Source: Leptodontidium sp. MPI-SDFR-AT-0119
Lineage: Eukaryota; Ascomycota; Leotiomycetes; Helotiales; Leptodontidiaceae
Direction of reading: 5' to 3'
Length of the DNA stretch: 64,000 nucleotides
Assembly: GCA_020726505.1 (NCBI GenBank)
Contig: JAHLEZ010000008.1
Location: 2,852,001 to 2,916,000 of the forward strand
The notes below the pieces were generated by a model, which saw only the letters and a program-made list of their open reading frames with translations, was not told where the DNA came from and searched no databases. The number at the start of each line of letters is the position of its first letter. Within the stretch, counting starts at the first letter, position 1. Positions 55,923-64,000 of the stretch are shown here, piece by piece. The position numbers and the translations under genes were made by a program.

Positions 55923-57650
55923 CTACAACCCCACAGCCTCTCTAACAAGCACCATAGTCTCCTCAGCACTCTCCCTCGCTTTAACCGCACCCCGTCTCGC
56001 AACCTCCTCCACATACCCCTCTTCCGCAAGTACCCTCTCAAACTCCTCTCTCACACCCTTCAACCCGTCCGCCACAGCGCCAGCAACCAACTTCTTAAAC
56101 GCACCCAATCCCATCCCCTCCTTCTCCAATTTCTCACCCAGTTCCTGCGCACTGCGTCCGTGCTCATCGAAGGATGAAAGGAGGGTGAGGAGGTTAGAGA
56201 CGCCCGGGCGGGAGATAGGGTCCCAGGAGACGTTGTTTTGGGAGTCCGTCAAGGCGGAGGAGATTTTTTGGGTGATGGTTGATGGGGTGTCGGTTATTAG
56301 GATGCGGGAGAGGGGAGAGGGGGCTGATTTGGACATTTTGGAGGATGGGGTTGTGAGGGACATTATGCGCTTTGTTGGTGCTGGGGAGATTGTTAGCCAA
56401 GAATAGGATATGTGGGTGAAGGAGATATACAGAGAATAGTCTGTGGGGGTAACGAGGTGAGAACAGCTGTATGTATGGTTGAAATTCGTCACGCATTCAC
56501 GGGCGAATTCTAGATGCTGGCTTTGATCTTCGCCGACTGGGACATGTGTTGCTCTATCCGATGTCACGAATTAGCTTCATCCTTAACTGAACCCCATCCA
56601 ATCCCAACCTAACCGAAGATTAAGGATCAATTAAGAAGAGCATACCTATGCACCAAGATATCCGCCGCCTGTAGCACAGGGTACGAAAATAGACCTAGTT
56701 TGAGTTTCGACTTGCTGCTCTCATCTAAAGGAGATGTGTTGTCTGATAGTGATAATTTGCTCTGTAGGTTTGTAAGTATGTTTGTATATATGTACGAGGG
56801 ATGGAAATTCTAGGGGGGATCAATGAAGAACAGAAGACAAACAGGCGAGGAGGGGAGAGACAGACCTTCCATTGGGTCATACGGGAGAGATATCCCATAC
56901 TGGCTGTGCAGCTCAGAATCCACATTAGCTCCGAGTGAGCTGATACCTATTTAAAGAGGGATGGTTAGCGCTTGATCTGATTTCAAGTTCGGTCTTCAAC
57001 CTTGACCTCGCTTGATTCAACACAATGAAATGGCTCGGTCATAACTGCAGTTGCTTCAAACACTCCATCTACTCTCATATCAGACAGGCAACTACAGAAC
57101 CTTAAAGGCCTCTCTTCCCTAAAGGTGGGATTTACAAGTCTTCACCCCCTCTCCAAATTCCAGATCAAAATCGAAGCAAACCACCCCAGACCAAACCAAA
57201 CCAACCCAAAAAAAAAGCGCATACCTTCCCCTGCCAAAAAACCACACTCCTCTCCTCCCTAATCCCACAAGCCAACAAACTCGCCAGGCTCTCCCTCCTC
57301 CACCTCCTCAGATCCTCAGGTCTCTGAAAGAGCGTGATGGCATGGAGATCCACGACGGAGAAGAAGAGTTTCGTGGTTGCTGGGGCGGTGTTCTGGAGGT
57401 TGACCCAGGTGCGGAGTGCACCGAGGTAGTTCCCTAGGTGGGGGATGCCGGTTGGTTGGATGCCGGAGAAGATTGTTTGGGGGGGTGAGGCGGGTAAGGG
57501 AGATGAGGAGGGAGAATATGGGGAGGAGGAGAAGGGTGATTTTTGGGTGGTGGTGTGAGTGTGAGGGCGTGGAGATGGATGGGGATGGGACCAGAGAAGA
57601 GAGCGGAGGGGATGTTGGAGTAAGCGTGTGTGTCGTGTTGAGGGGACCAT
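55923..57650 (-). CDS. MSW1: Mitochondrial tryptophanyl-tRNA synthetase
   Basis: The model has four exons, 57650-57225, 56946-56866, 56761-56646 and 56553-55923, giving 417 aa. The class I HIGH-type signature is in PTGIPHLGNYLGAL, the KMSKS loop in PSSKMSKS. Family sequences in between are [44 protein letters not shown] and KRIMSLTTP. It charges mitochondrial tRNA-Trp. The basic, Ser/Pro-rich N-terminus fits a mitochondrial transit peptide, and the ATG at 57650 was preferred over reading on into a repetitive leader. Before KRIMSL the protein has about 15 more residues than usual (HLVTPTDYSLYISF...); a short unrecognised intron may lie there. The symbol is by analogy to yeast. Confidence 0.87.
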
Positions 57651-58067
57651 GGTTGGTTGATTCACTCTTTGTGATTTTAGTTGTGTATTAGTCTGAGTCT
57701 GAGTCTGAGTCTGGGTCTGAAAGGTTGAGGAAGAGATGGGATGAGTTGAGATGAGATGAGACGAGATGAAATGAGACGATTTTTCCAGGTTCACGATATC
57801 GACGCGATGACACGTGATGGTGTTAGTCTCTTATTGTGCTATTGAAGGAACTTCTAGTGACTATCTACTCAATCGAGTAGCTATAGAACGAAGACTGGAG
57901 GACGTGGAGTCTGAATCTGTCTAGCTAGGTCTGGAATTCGTTGATATTTACGTACATATCTTCTTACTATACAAGCCCCGTCTATCTCATCCCGAACCCA
58001 TGCATGATATTCTACACAGACCTCTCCGAACCAGATCATACAGCACTCCTGCCTACTCTTACTTTTC
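57651..58067. other. Intergenic with a short TGAGTC repeat
   Basis: These 417 bp lie upstream of the synthetase. Four units of the type TGAGTC/TGGGTC lie near 57690-57718, within the likely 5' leader. Nothing else is seen. Confidence 0.5.
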
Positions 58068-59132
58068 TCAAGGAGTCTTTTTAATCATGGGCGCATTCCC
58101 ACCAGTCGCGGCCCTGAAGTTCTCTCTGTTGATAACCTCCATAGCGTTCTTCCCCGTCTCGCCATTCCGCTTGAACGCAAAGTCTCCAAGTGTAGTCTCA
58201 AGCTCGTCTCTCATCTTCTCCATTTGAGCATCCATATCCTTTCCGACCTCTGTAAATATACGTTAGCCAATATCCCAGCACCATTTCCCCATCCAATTCC
58301 AGACCATCTCCAAACCCAAAGACAAAGCTCCAGAAAAGGAAAGTAAAGACTTACCAACCCCCGCAAACTCCCAAACATTCGCCTTCATACCAATCCCATA
58401 AAAAGCATGTTTCCTCAAAAACGCTAACCACAGCTCCTGCGCCTGCGCCTCGCCATCCCTAATCTGGATCAATCTCCTGACCGTCCTACGCTCGAAATTC
58501 TCCTGGCTCTTCTTGTGCACGAAACTTCCTCTGGGGACGGTCCAGCGCTCGACGATGCGCGGGAGGGGGACGGGGCCGTGGGCGGGCAGACCGAGATAGT
58601 AGGCGGCGCGGAGGGCGAAGTCGGAGAAGAACTCGAGGTTGCGGACGCTGTAGGATCGCAGTTGGAGATCGCAGGTTGGGACGCCGTAGGTGGGTGTTCG
58701 ACGGAGGGGGCGGAGGTAGGCTGCTTGAACGGCGCGGGGGAGGCGGATGTCGGATGGGGTGAGTGGTGAGGTTGGTTGGGGTGGTCTGGTGTGTGTTATA
58801 GTCAGAGGAGGAGAATGAGGTGGTGGAAGGATAGGAGGATCAGAGGGAGATGTACGGTTCGCTGTTCAATGCTCCTGCGCCGAGACTACTGTCTACCAAT
58901 TGTTGTCTCTCTGCCTGTGAGGAACTACTCATGTCGAATGGCTCGGAGGATGCATGTCTTCGCGTCGAGGGGAGGAGAGTCGGTATGCATGGTGTTCGAA
59001 GGAGACCCGTTGATGGTTTGCTCTGGAGCACAATTAGCCGTCTGCATTTCTTCTGAGGGTCGGATAGGGATTGCGTACTGCTGAATTGACGATTGCCCGC
59101 CAGGGTATGCGGAGAGGAGTTGATGTCGCCAT
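58068..59132 (-). CDS. RSM10: Mitochondrial small-subunit ribosomal protein uS10m (Rsm10)
   Basis: The model has four exons, 59132-59079, 59022-58856, 58785-58355 and 58249-58068; introns are 56, 70 and 105 bp. Phases agree, giving 277 aa. A basic transit peptide (MATSTPLRIPWRAIVNSA then STGLLRTP, LLPSTRRHASS) precedes the S10 domain: LPRAVQAAYLRPL, YGVPTCDLQLRSYSVRNLEF, DFALRAAYYLGLP, PLPRIVERWTVPR, KKSQENFERRTVRRLIQI and WLAFLRKHAFYGIGMKANVW. It is part of the mitoribosomal small subunit head. The first exon was chosen because its intron (GTACGC, CTAAT branch, CCAG) gives an ATG with a proper transit peptide; without it the frame has no ATG before the middle of the leader. Intact housekeeping gene. 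Confidence 0.9.
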
Positions 59133-60087
59133 TAGAGGTTTTGAAGTGGTGGTGGTGAGGCGGGCTGATGTCGAGATGTGAAGTTCCCCAAAATTATTTC
59201 TCGGCAGCCTCGCAAGCGGCTCCGATGCTCGTCACTGGTCAGGGTTACGTTTTTAGAGACTTTATTTCAGGGAGTCCTTTTTTCTTTTCCTAATGAGATG
59301 TGTTGTTTTATTAAGCTGCCAATCTTTTTCTTTTGGTCAAATTTCTCACAATAGGACTGCCTGTTTTCAGGAGCTGTTACAGCAAGAAAGTGTTGGTAGA
59401 AAATAAATTCTTCAGAGCAGTTTCTTCGGAATCGAGGAGCGAATTTTCTTCACAGGTTTTGGGATTGATTGAGAGCCAACTTGTTTTGAATTTGAAGTAT
59501 CTAAAGCGTATAAAAAGTTGACGGTTTCCTAGTGCTATTGCCATTCGCCAGCGGCAGCTAGAAGTGACTTGATGGCCATCCCTCATTCATCGTCCCTGTG
59601 AGCTGCTTCTGACACTTACATTCATGACACTTCTTATTTCAGGAAGGTAATAAAGCCGCGGAAATTTTTGACTAAGCGGGCAAAATCGGTACCATGTATG
59701 ATGAGAATGTCCTACTCACAGCATAAACCACATCTATTTGCTGTGTAGCTGGAGTCGATGCTGCTACTATCTTGTAGCCCGGATCTGGACAGGCTTGTAC
59801 CAAGATTCTTACCACATGGTGCATCGCCGGTGGCTTGATGCAGCGGAGCTAAGAAGCTACAAGTACCAAGACGTGCGAAGCAAGTTTGGGTGTGTTCGCG
59901 CAGCGTGTTGGGGGTCGGCAAGAATGCTGTTCGACCAGCCGTCCAAGTCCATCCACAAGCTGATGGCATCCAAAGGACTATTCCCAAACCCGTGGGTTTA
60001 AGGCACCGATGCCATATGGCTGTCGTTGTGGGTATGTGGCACTCTTAAGATTGTGTTGTGGTTTCTCCTGAGAGTTTGCCACTCTCT
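59133..60087. other. Intergenic, 955 bp, no gene recognised
   Basis: Upstream of the uS10m gene and downstream of Fcf2. Openings at 59,333-60,001 on both strands have no recognisable domain. Normal composition. Confidence 0.4.
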
Positions 60088-61020
60088 TCAACGCTTCAGA
60101 ACACCCTTCTTCCTTGAATCTCTTAACTTCTTGTAGTGTGCCTTCTTGCCACTTGTCTTCGCGTCCTGGATCTCGTTGTACTTCGACTTGAAGCGACCAC
60201 TGGCCTTCTCCCCAGCAAGAACCTCTTCGACCAAAGTCCTCTTGCGATCCTTGTTCAGCAACCTGGAGCTGAAGTATTCGGTAGGGCCCTCGATGATAGT
60301 GCCAACCTGCGAGAACTCGGGGACTTGTTGCTTCTTGTTGTCTTTCTTATAATGTCTCTTTGGATCAAGAACATCTCGCATGCGAAGTAACTGTAGGTCG
60401 CGCTTGAGCTCGGGAGTCAGGTTTGTCTTTGGCATGTTAAACCAATCTGCACCGGCGGTAGCTTTCTTTTCCTATTTTGACAATTAGTTGAGTTCATAAC
60501 AATAATCGAACAACGTAATGGTGGTTGTGTTTCTTCTCAGTGTAACTATGATAATAAGACATCATGGAGTGCAGGGTGGTACCCAAGACGGGACCAAATT
60601 CTGCGTCATGTTTGAATTGGGATATTTTTTCCTCATAGAAGAATAGGAGATAAAGATGTAGGAGAGAAGTTCTTACCTCTTCAGCGCGCTTCTTAATTGC
60701 GACGGGGTCTTCCACGACACGGGTGCCATTGGCCAACTTGCGTTCCTTGTCCGTGACGAGGTGGGATCGGTCAACTTGGGCGCCGGTCTTGGTTGATTTG
60801 ATGTAGGAGATGATGGGCTTCTCGACGGTGATCTTGGGTAGGCTGAGGTGCAGGGTCAGTGGGAATTGTAGTAGACTTGGATGAGTGGCGGGACTTACCT
60901 CGACTCGAGAGAAGAAGCAGTAGAGAGTTGAATCTGCTGCTTCCCTTTATTCCTCAACCGCTGCTCAGCATCCTTAAGCAATTGCTTGAGCTGCTCATCA
61001 GAAAGATCTCCGTCTGCCAT
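60088..61020 (-). CDS. FCF2: rRNA-processing protein Fcf2
   Basis: The model has three exons, 61020-60899, 60842-60677 and 60471-60088; introns are 56 and 205 bp. Phases agree, giving 223 aa. The C-terminal Fcf2 domain reads ATAGADWFNMPKTNLTPELK, LQLLRMRDVLDPKRHYKK, VGTIIEGPTEYFSSRL and LVEEVLAGE. It ends in a lysine-rich tail (KKAHYKKLRDSRKKGVLKR). In yeast Fcf2 is a nucleolar factor for early pre-rRNA cleavages (A0-A2) in 18S rRNA maturation. The N-terminal third (SDEQLKQLLKDAEQRLR) is helical and charged. Intact and typical length. It is divergent from hapE across a 1.7 kb region. Confidence 0.9.
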
Positions 61021-61670
61021 AGTGGTGGGGGATTGGATGTTGACTGAATGAAAGCAAGGTAGAAAAGTTTACGAAGCTCTGGACAAAAATGTCAAAGTTG
61101 TTCGGCTAGAATATTGGGGACTAGCTGTATCGAGACTAGCGTTGGTCCAAAAGTCGGTCAAGTGAAAATCCGAGAAGCGACTCACCCAACTCCCGTCCAG
61201 CTCATCACCCGGGAACTTCAAGATCTGATATGTGGCTGCAGACTTGACAGTGGTGCTATGCTATTTTCGTGGCTAGTATGGAAGAAAAAAACGATCGAGT
61301 GCAGGCAAACAAAAGAAAAGAAACGAAAGCTATTCTGATCTGGAACTGCCGATGCATCTCCACCACCCCGATTCGCAGGGTAGGCTTGTTTAGTTTCGCT
61401 TGGGCAGCAAGAGAGAGGCGGATACATGGCATGGCATGGCATGGCTCACAGAGTCACAGCAAGGGCAGAAGAGCGGTGCCGGGCGACGCGGTCTTCTTAT
61501 GGGCCTCTGTGTTCATCGTACAGATACGGGAACATGGTCTCGGGACTCAGCCTTGCTCTCTGCGTCTTTCTAGACCTAGTTTCAGATATATATGGCGTGC
61601 ATGGGACGGAGGCGGTGGGTTGAAGATGACGATGGTGTGAAGCTGGTGGTGGTGGTGGTGGTGGTGGTGA

Positions 61671-61691
61671 GGGTGAGGGTGAGGGTGAGGG
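61671..61691 (+). repeat. Potential G-quadruplex, four GGG runs with TGA loops
   Basis: GGG runs at 61671-61673, 61677-61679, 61683-61685 and 61689-61691 are separated by TGA each time. It lies about 1.05 kb upstream of the hapE start and 0.65 kb upstream of FCF2. Confidence 0.7.
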
Positions 61692-62373
61692 TGGTGGACA
61701 ACGCACACTTTCGAAGCCATCCCTCATCCCACATCATAATTATCCCCCTACCTAGATGGCATGCATGAAGATGACTGCCCAATGTGAATAGAAAAGCCAG
61801 GTCTTGACGTTCACATCGCATACATATATATCTGCCCGTGGCGCCGCACTCCCATTGATCTGCTCCTATCCTGTCCATCCATCCATACACCATGCCCTCC
61901 TCTGCACTCACCAACCCCACACAGTAGCAACGAAAGAAGCATCGTACATTAAGAGATTGAATGACTGGATAGAGATACTTGCATTAGGTACGTAGTTTGG
62001 TCACTTTTTTTTTGTACTTCTGTACCTCCGTCCACCATAAGCGGATGGCGGATATTCCCATCTCATCTGATCCTATTCTATCCTGTCCTATCCTATCCTA
62101 TCCTATCGTCGGTACTAGGTACCGTCCCATCAAGCCATCCATCCTATCAAGAAGCTCATCACACTCAATCACATCTCAGAGTTTGACTCGTTCGTCGCCG
62201 TCTCGCCCTGACTTGCCCTGACCTGATTACCCAGGTTCCCTTCCCCTCGCCAAAGAGTCGAGCCAACCACCTCCGCCGAAGCCAACCTGCCAACCCCCCA
62301 ACCCAACCCCTCCGCCGAAACCGATCCATTCATCAAGCTCTACACCAAACAACAACATTACAGCTTTGCGCAA

Positions 62374-62380
62374 CCAATCA
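62374..62380 (+). promoter_or_regulatory. CCAAT box (CCAATCA) upstream of hapE
   Basis: The sequence CCAATCA, the core bound by the fungal CCAAT-binding complex, lies 360 bp upstream of the start codon of the gene for that complex's own HapE subunit. Binding is inferred from sequence only. Confidence 0.5.
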
Positions 62381-62739
62381 CAACGCCCATTCGAGGAAGC
62401 TGTCAACAAGCTCAAGAGAGCTTCATCAACAGTTGACTCCGTCCGCCATCACACTGCGCAAAGCAAGGCAAGGCATAAGCTGCAGTGTTACAGCTCCCAG
62501 ACCTCACACCCGACCACCCGTCAACACAAGTCAACACAAGTCAGCTGCACTGCGCCGTCTTCCCTTCCTACCAAACACCATCCCACCGCCCATCAGCCGC
62601 GACAAACGGAGTCGCGAAGCGGATTGCATCTATTGTTCGATTCGAGTCAAGCTGCCATTGAGCCTTCATCGCCTACCGATCGAGAAGATAGACGGACAAG
62701 CAAGCGCATAAGCAGATTAGGCAGACCACAATCGCAACC

Positions 62740-64000
62740 ATGGACCAGAATCCACCAAGCTCGTCGCATGGCCAGCAAGGGCAGCGCGCACAAGCTCCTA
62801 CTTACGATACGAGTCACGGAGGTCACTATGGTAAGTAATAAACAATTTCTTCCTCGTTTGTGCGAGGTCGGCGGGGGGTAGAGCTGCCTCGAGAGATTGC
62901 CAGTAGATAGCGAGCAAACGCTGCCTCAAGTGGAAGATAATAATTGGCTAACCATACGTTTGTTTGCTAGGTGCCAGCGCTGCGGTAAGAGATACCCTTC
63001 TTGCGGAGATACCATATGAACAAACAGCGATACTGATGAGATATAGCTTGCGGGTCAAGGCTTTGCGCCAGTTGCAGAGTTCTACACCGGTGCTTGGGCA
63101 AACGTACGTCTATTCTATCTGTTCGAGAACCCATTGCCATCTACATCTATCGATTATATACTTCTGGTCCTGGGAGATTACACATAAGCTAAATCTGCAA
63201 CAGGTCAATCAAGGTCTTCACGGCACTTACAAAGACATCCTCACCACATACTGGCAGCACGTAATCAACCACCTCGAATCCGAAACCCACGACTACAAAC
63301 TCCACCAACTGCCTCTCGCCCGCATCAAGAAAGTCATGAAGGCCGACCCAGACGTGAAGATGATCTCCGCCGAAGCACCAATCCTCTTCGCGAAAGGTTG
63401 CGATATCTTTATCACAGAACTCACAATGCGCGCCTGGATCCACGCAGAGGAGAACAAGCGCCGCACCCTCCAACGTTCAGACATCGCCTCCGCACTAGCT
63501 AAATCCGACATGTTCGACTTCTTGATCGATATCGTCCCTCGTGAGGAGGCAGCCAGCCATGCGAAGCGAGCTACTGGTGCTGCCCAACCTTCTGTCCCAG
63601 CTCCTGGAGGCTCACAACTTCCACCGCAAAGCATCCCGCAGAATCCAGGTGGACATGGCCACATGCCACCACCAGATTACATTGGACTTGGGCATCAAGA
63701 GCCAGATTACAGACAGCAGAATATGTATGCGCCGCAGGTTCAACCTGGTCAGCCAGCTCCGTATGGCGCAGCACCCCAGCAGCAGATGTACAATGATATC
63801 GAGGGTATTTATGGTGGATATCCACCTATGCAACCTCAGCAGGTAAGCTACTCCACACATTCCCCTCCTTATTGTCTTCCATGTTTCAAAATGACTGACA
63901 TCAACAGCAAATGTACCAAATGCCCCAACACCGTCCTCAAGATCCATCTGTAGGCCAAGACCCAGGACACAACTACCCACGCCATGACGGAGGAGAAGGA
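62740..64000 (+). CDS. hapE: CCAAT-binding complex subunit HapE/Hap5 (NF-YC), 3' end outside window
   Basis: Exons are 62740-62830, 62971-62984 (14 nt), 63047-63103, 63204-63842 and 63908 onward; the frame is open to the window edge. The N-terminus is polar. The histone-fold core is almost textbook: [87 protein letters not shown] and [13 protein letters not shown] Pro/Gln-rich tail follows. HapE pairs with HapC (NF-YB); the dimer joins HapB to bind CCAAT promoters and, in filamentous fungi, works with HapX in iron regulation. Start chosen at the ATG in AACCATGGACC, which opens directly into the conserved N-terminal style. Confidence 0.93.

Larger units (their letters stand above)
61021..62739. 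promoter_or_regulatory. Shared upstream region of FCF2 (-) and hapE (+)
   Basis: These 1.7 kb have no convincing gene; the openings present are low-complexity. They contain several simple repeats: ATGGC x4 near 61,425-61,445; GGT repeats at 61,644-61,669 followed by a four-run G-quadruplex motif at 61,671-61,691; and CCTAT repeats near 62,080-62,106. A CCAAT box lies at 62,374-62,380. The last few hundred bases are C/A-rich, like a long hapE 5' leader. Confidence 0.55.

Noticed and set aside
61422..61446. ATGGC repeats as possible upstream start codons
   Set aside because: A short simple repeat; the frames that follow are not protein-like and lead nowhere.
62366..62881. 171-codon plus-strand opening overlapping the hapE start
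   Set aside because: It does not begin with ATG, is in another frame from the histone-fold protein, and is compositionally a leader sequence.
1..64000. CRISPR arrays, bacterial operons, tRNA or rRNA genes
   Set aside because: Introns, transposon types and gene families are fungal. I found no regularly spaced repeats and no cloverleaf or rRNA core that I could support by eye.

Overview
This is a 64 kb stretch of nuclear DNA from a filamentous ascomycete (Pezizomycotina). The evidence is short introns (about 50-100 bp) with GTAAGT/GTATGT-type donors, fungal regulator and fungal secondary-metabolism gene families, a HapE-type CCAAT-binding subunit, and transposons damaged in the way repeat-induced point mutation (RIP) damages them. 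I cannot name the species. Gene models were spliced by eye from reading frames and splice signals. Family names come from remembered motifs, not from a search.

Layout. (1) About 1-13,300: AT-rich transposon graveyard with no intact gene. It holds a plus-strand Ty1/Copia relic, a complete 3.5 kb pogo/Fot-like DNA transposon with 89-bp inverted repeats and TA target duplication, and a minus-strand Copia relic. (2) 13,360-27,600: one half of a decaying polyketide-type cluster. It has an FAD monooxygenase, a fungal transcription factor, a quinone/enoyl-reductase-like oxidoreductase and two short-chain dehydrogenases, all apparently intact. They are followed by a damaged flavin monooxygenase, a ketosynthase-only remnant of a reducing polyketide synthase, and the first half of a membrane-protein gene. 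(3) 27,607-38,267: a hAT element (8-bp target duplication) inserted in that membrane-protein gene. The hAT element is itself split by a 7.65 kb Copia retrotransposon (256-bp LTRs, 5-bp target duplication), which carries a spliced open reading frame antisense to pol. (4) 38,276-47,400: the other half of the cluster. It has the rest of the membrane protein, a P450 pseudogene with several lesions including a 445-bp MITE, an intact MFS exporter, a Tc1/mariner fragment and a Zn2Cys6 regulator. (5) 48,300-64,000: normal genome. It has a secreted galactose-oxidase-like enzyme with three extra Cys-rich repeats, a secreted carboxylesterase with a lectin-like N-terminus, mitochondrial Trp-tRNA synthetase, mitoribosomal protein uS10m, rRNA-processing factor Fcf2, and HapE running off the end.

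How the parts fit. The cluster genes would once have made, tailored, exported and regulated a polyketide. Synthase, P450, flavin monooxygenase and membrane protein are now broken, while both regulators, the exporter and several oxidoreductases still read open. Transposition split the locus, and several of the nonsense codons are of the kind C-to-T change produces, so leakage of RIP from the neighbouring repeats is a reasonable inference. The most unusual single observations are a predicted 2-nucleotide micro-exon in the Zn2Cys6 regulator and the antisense spliced ORF inside the Copia element, which looks much less mutated than the element around it.
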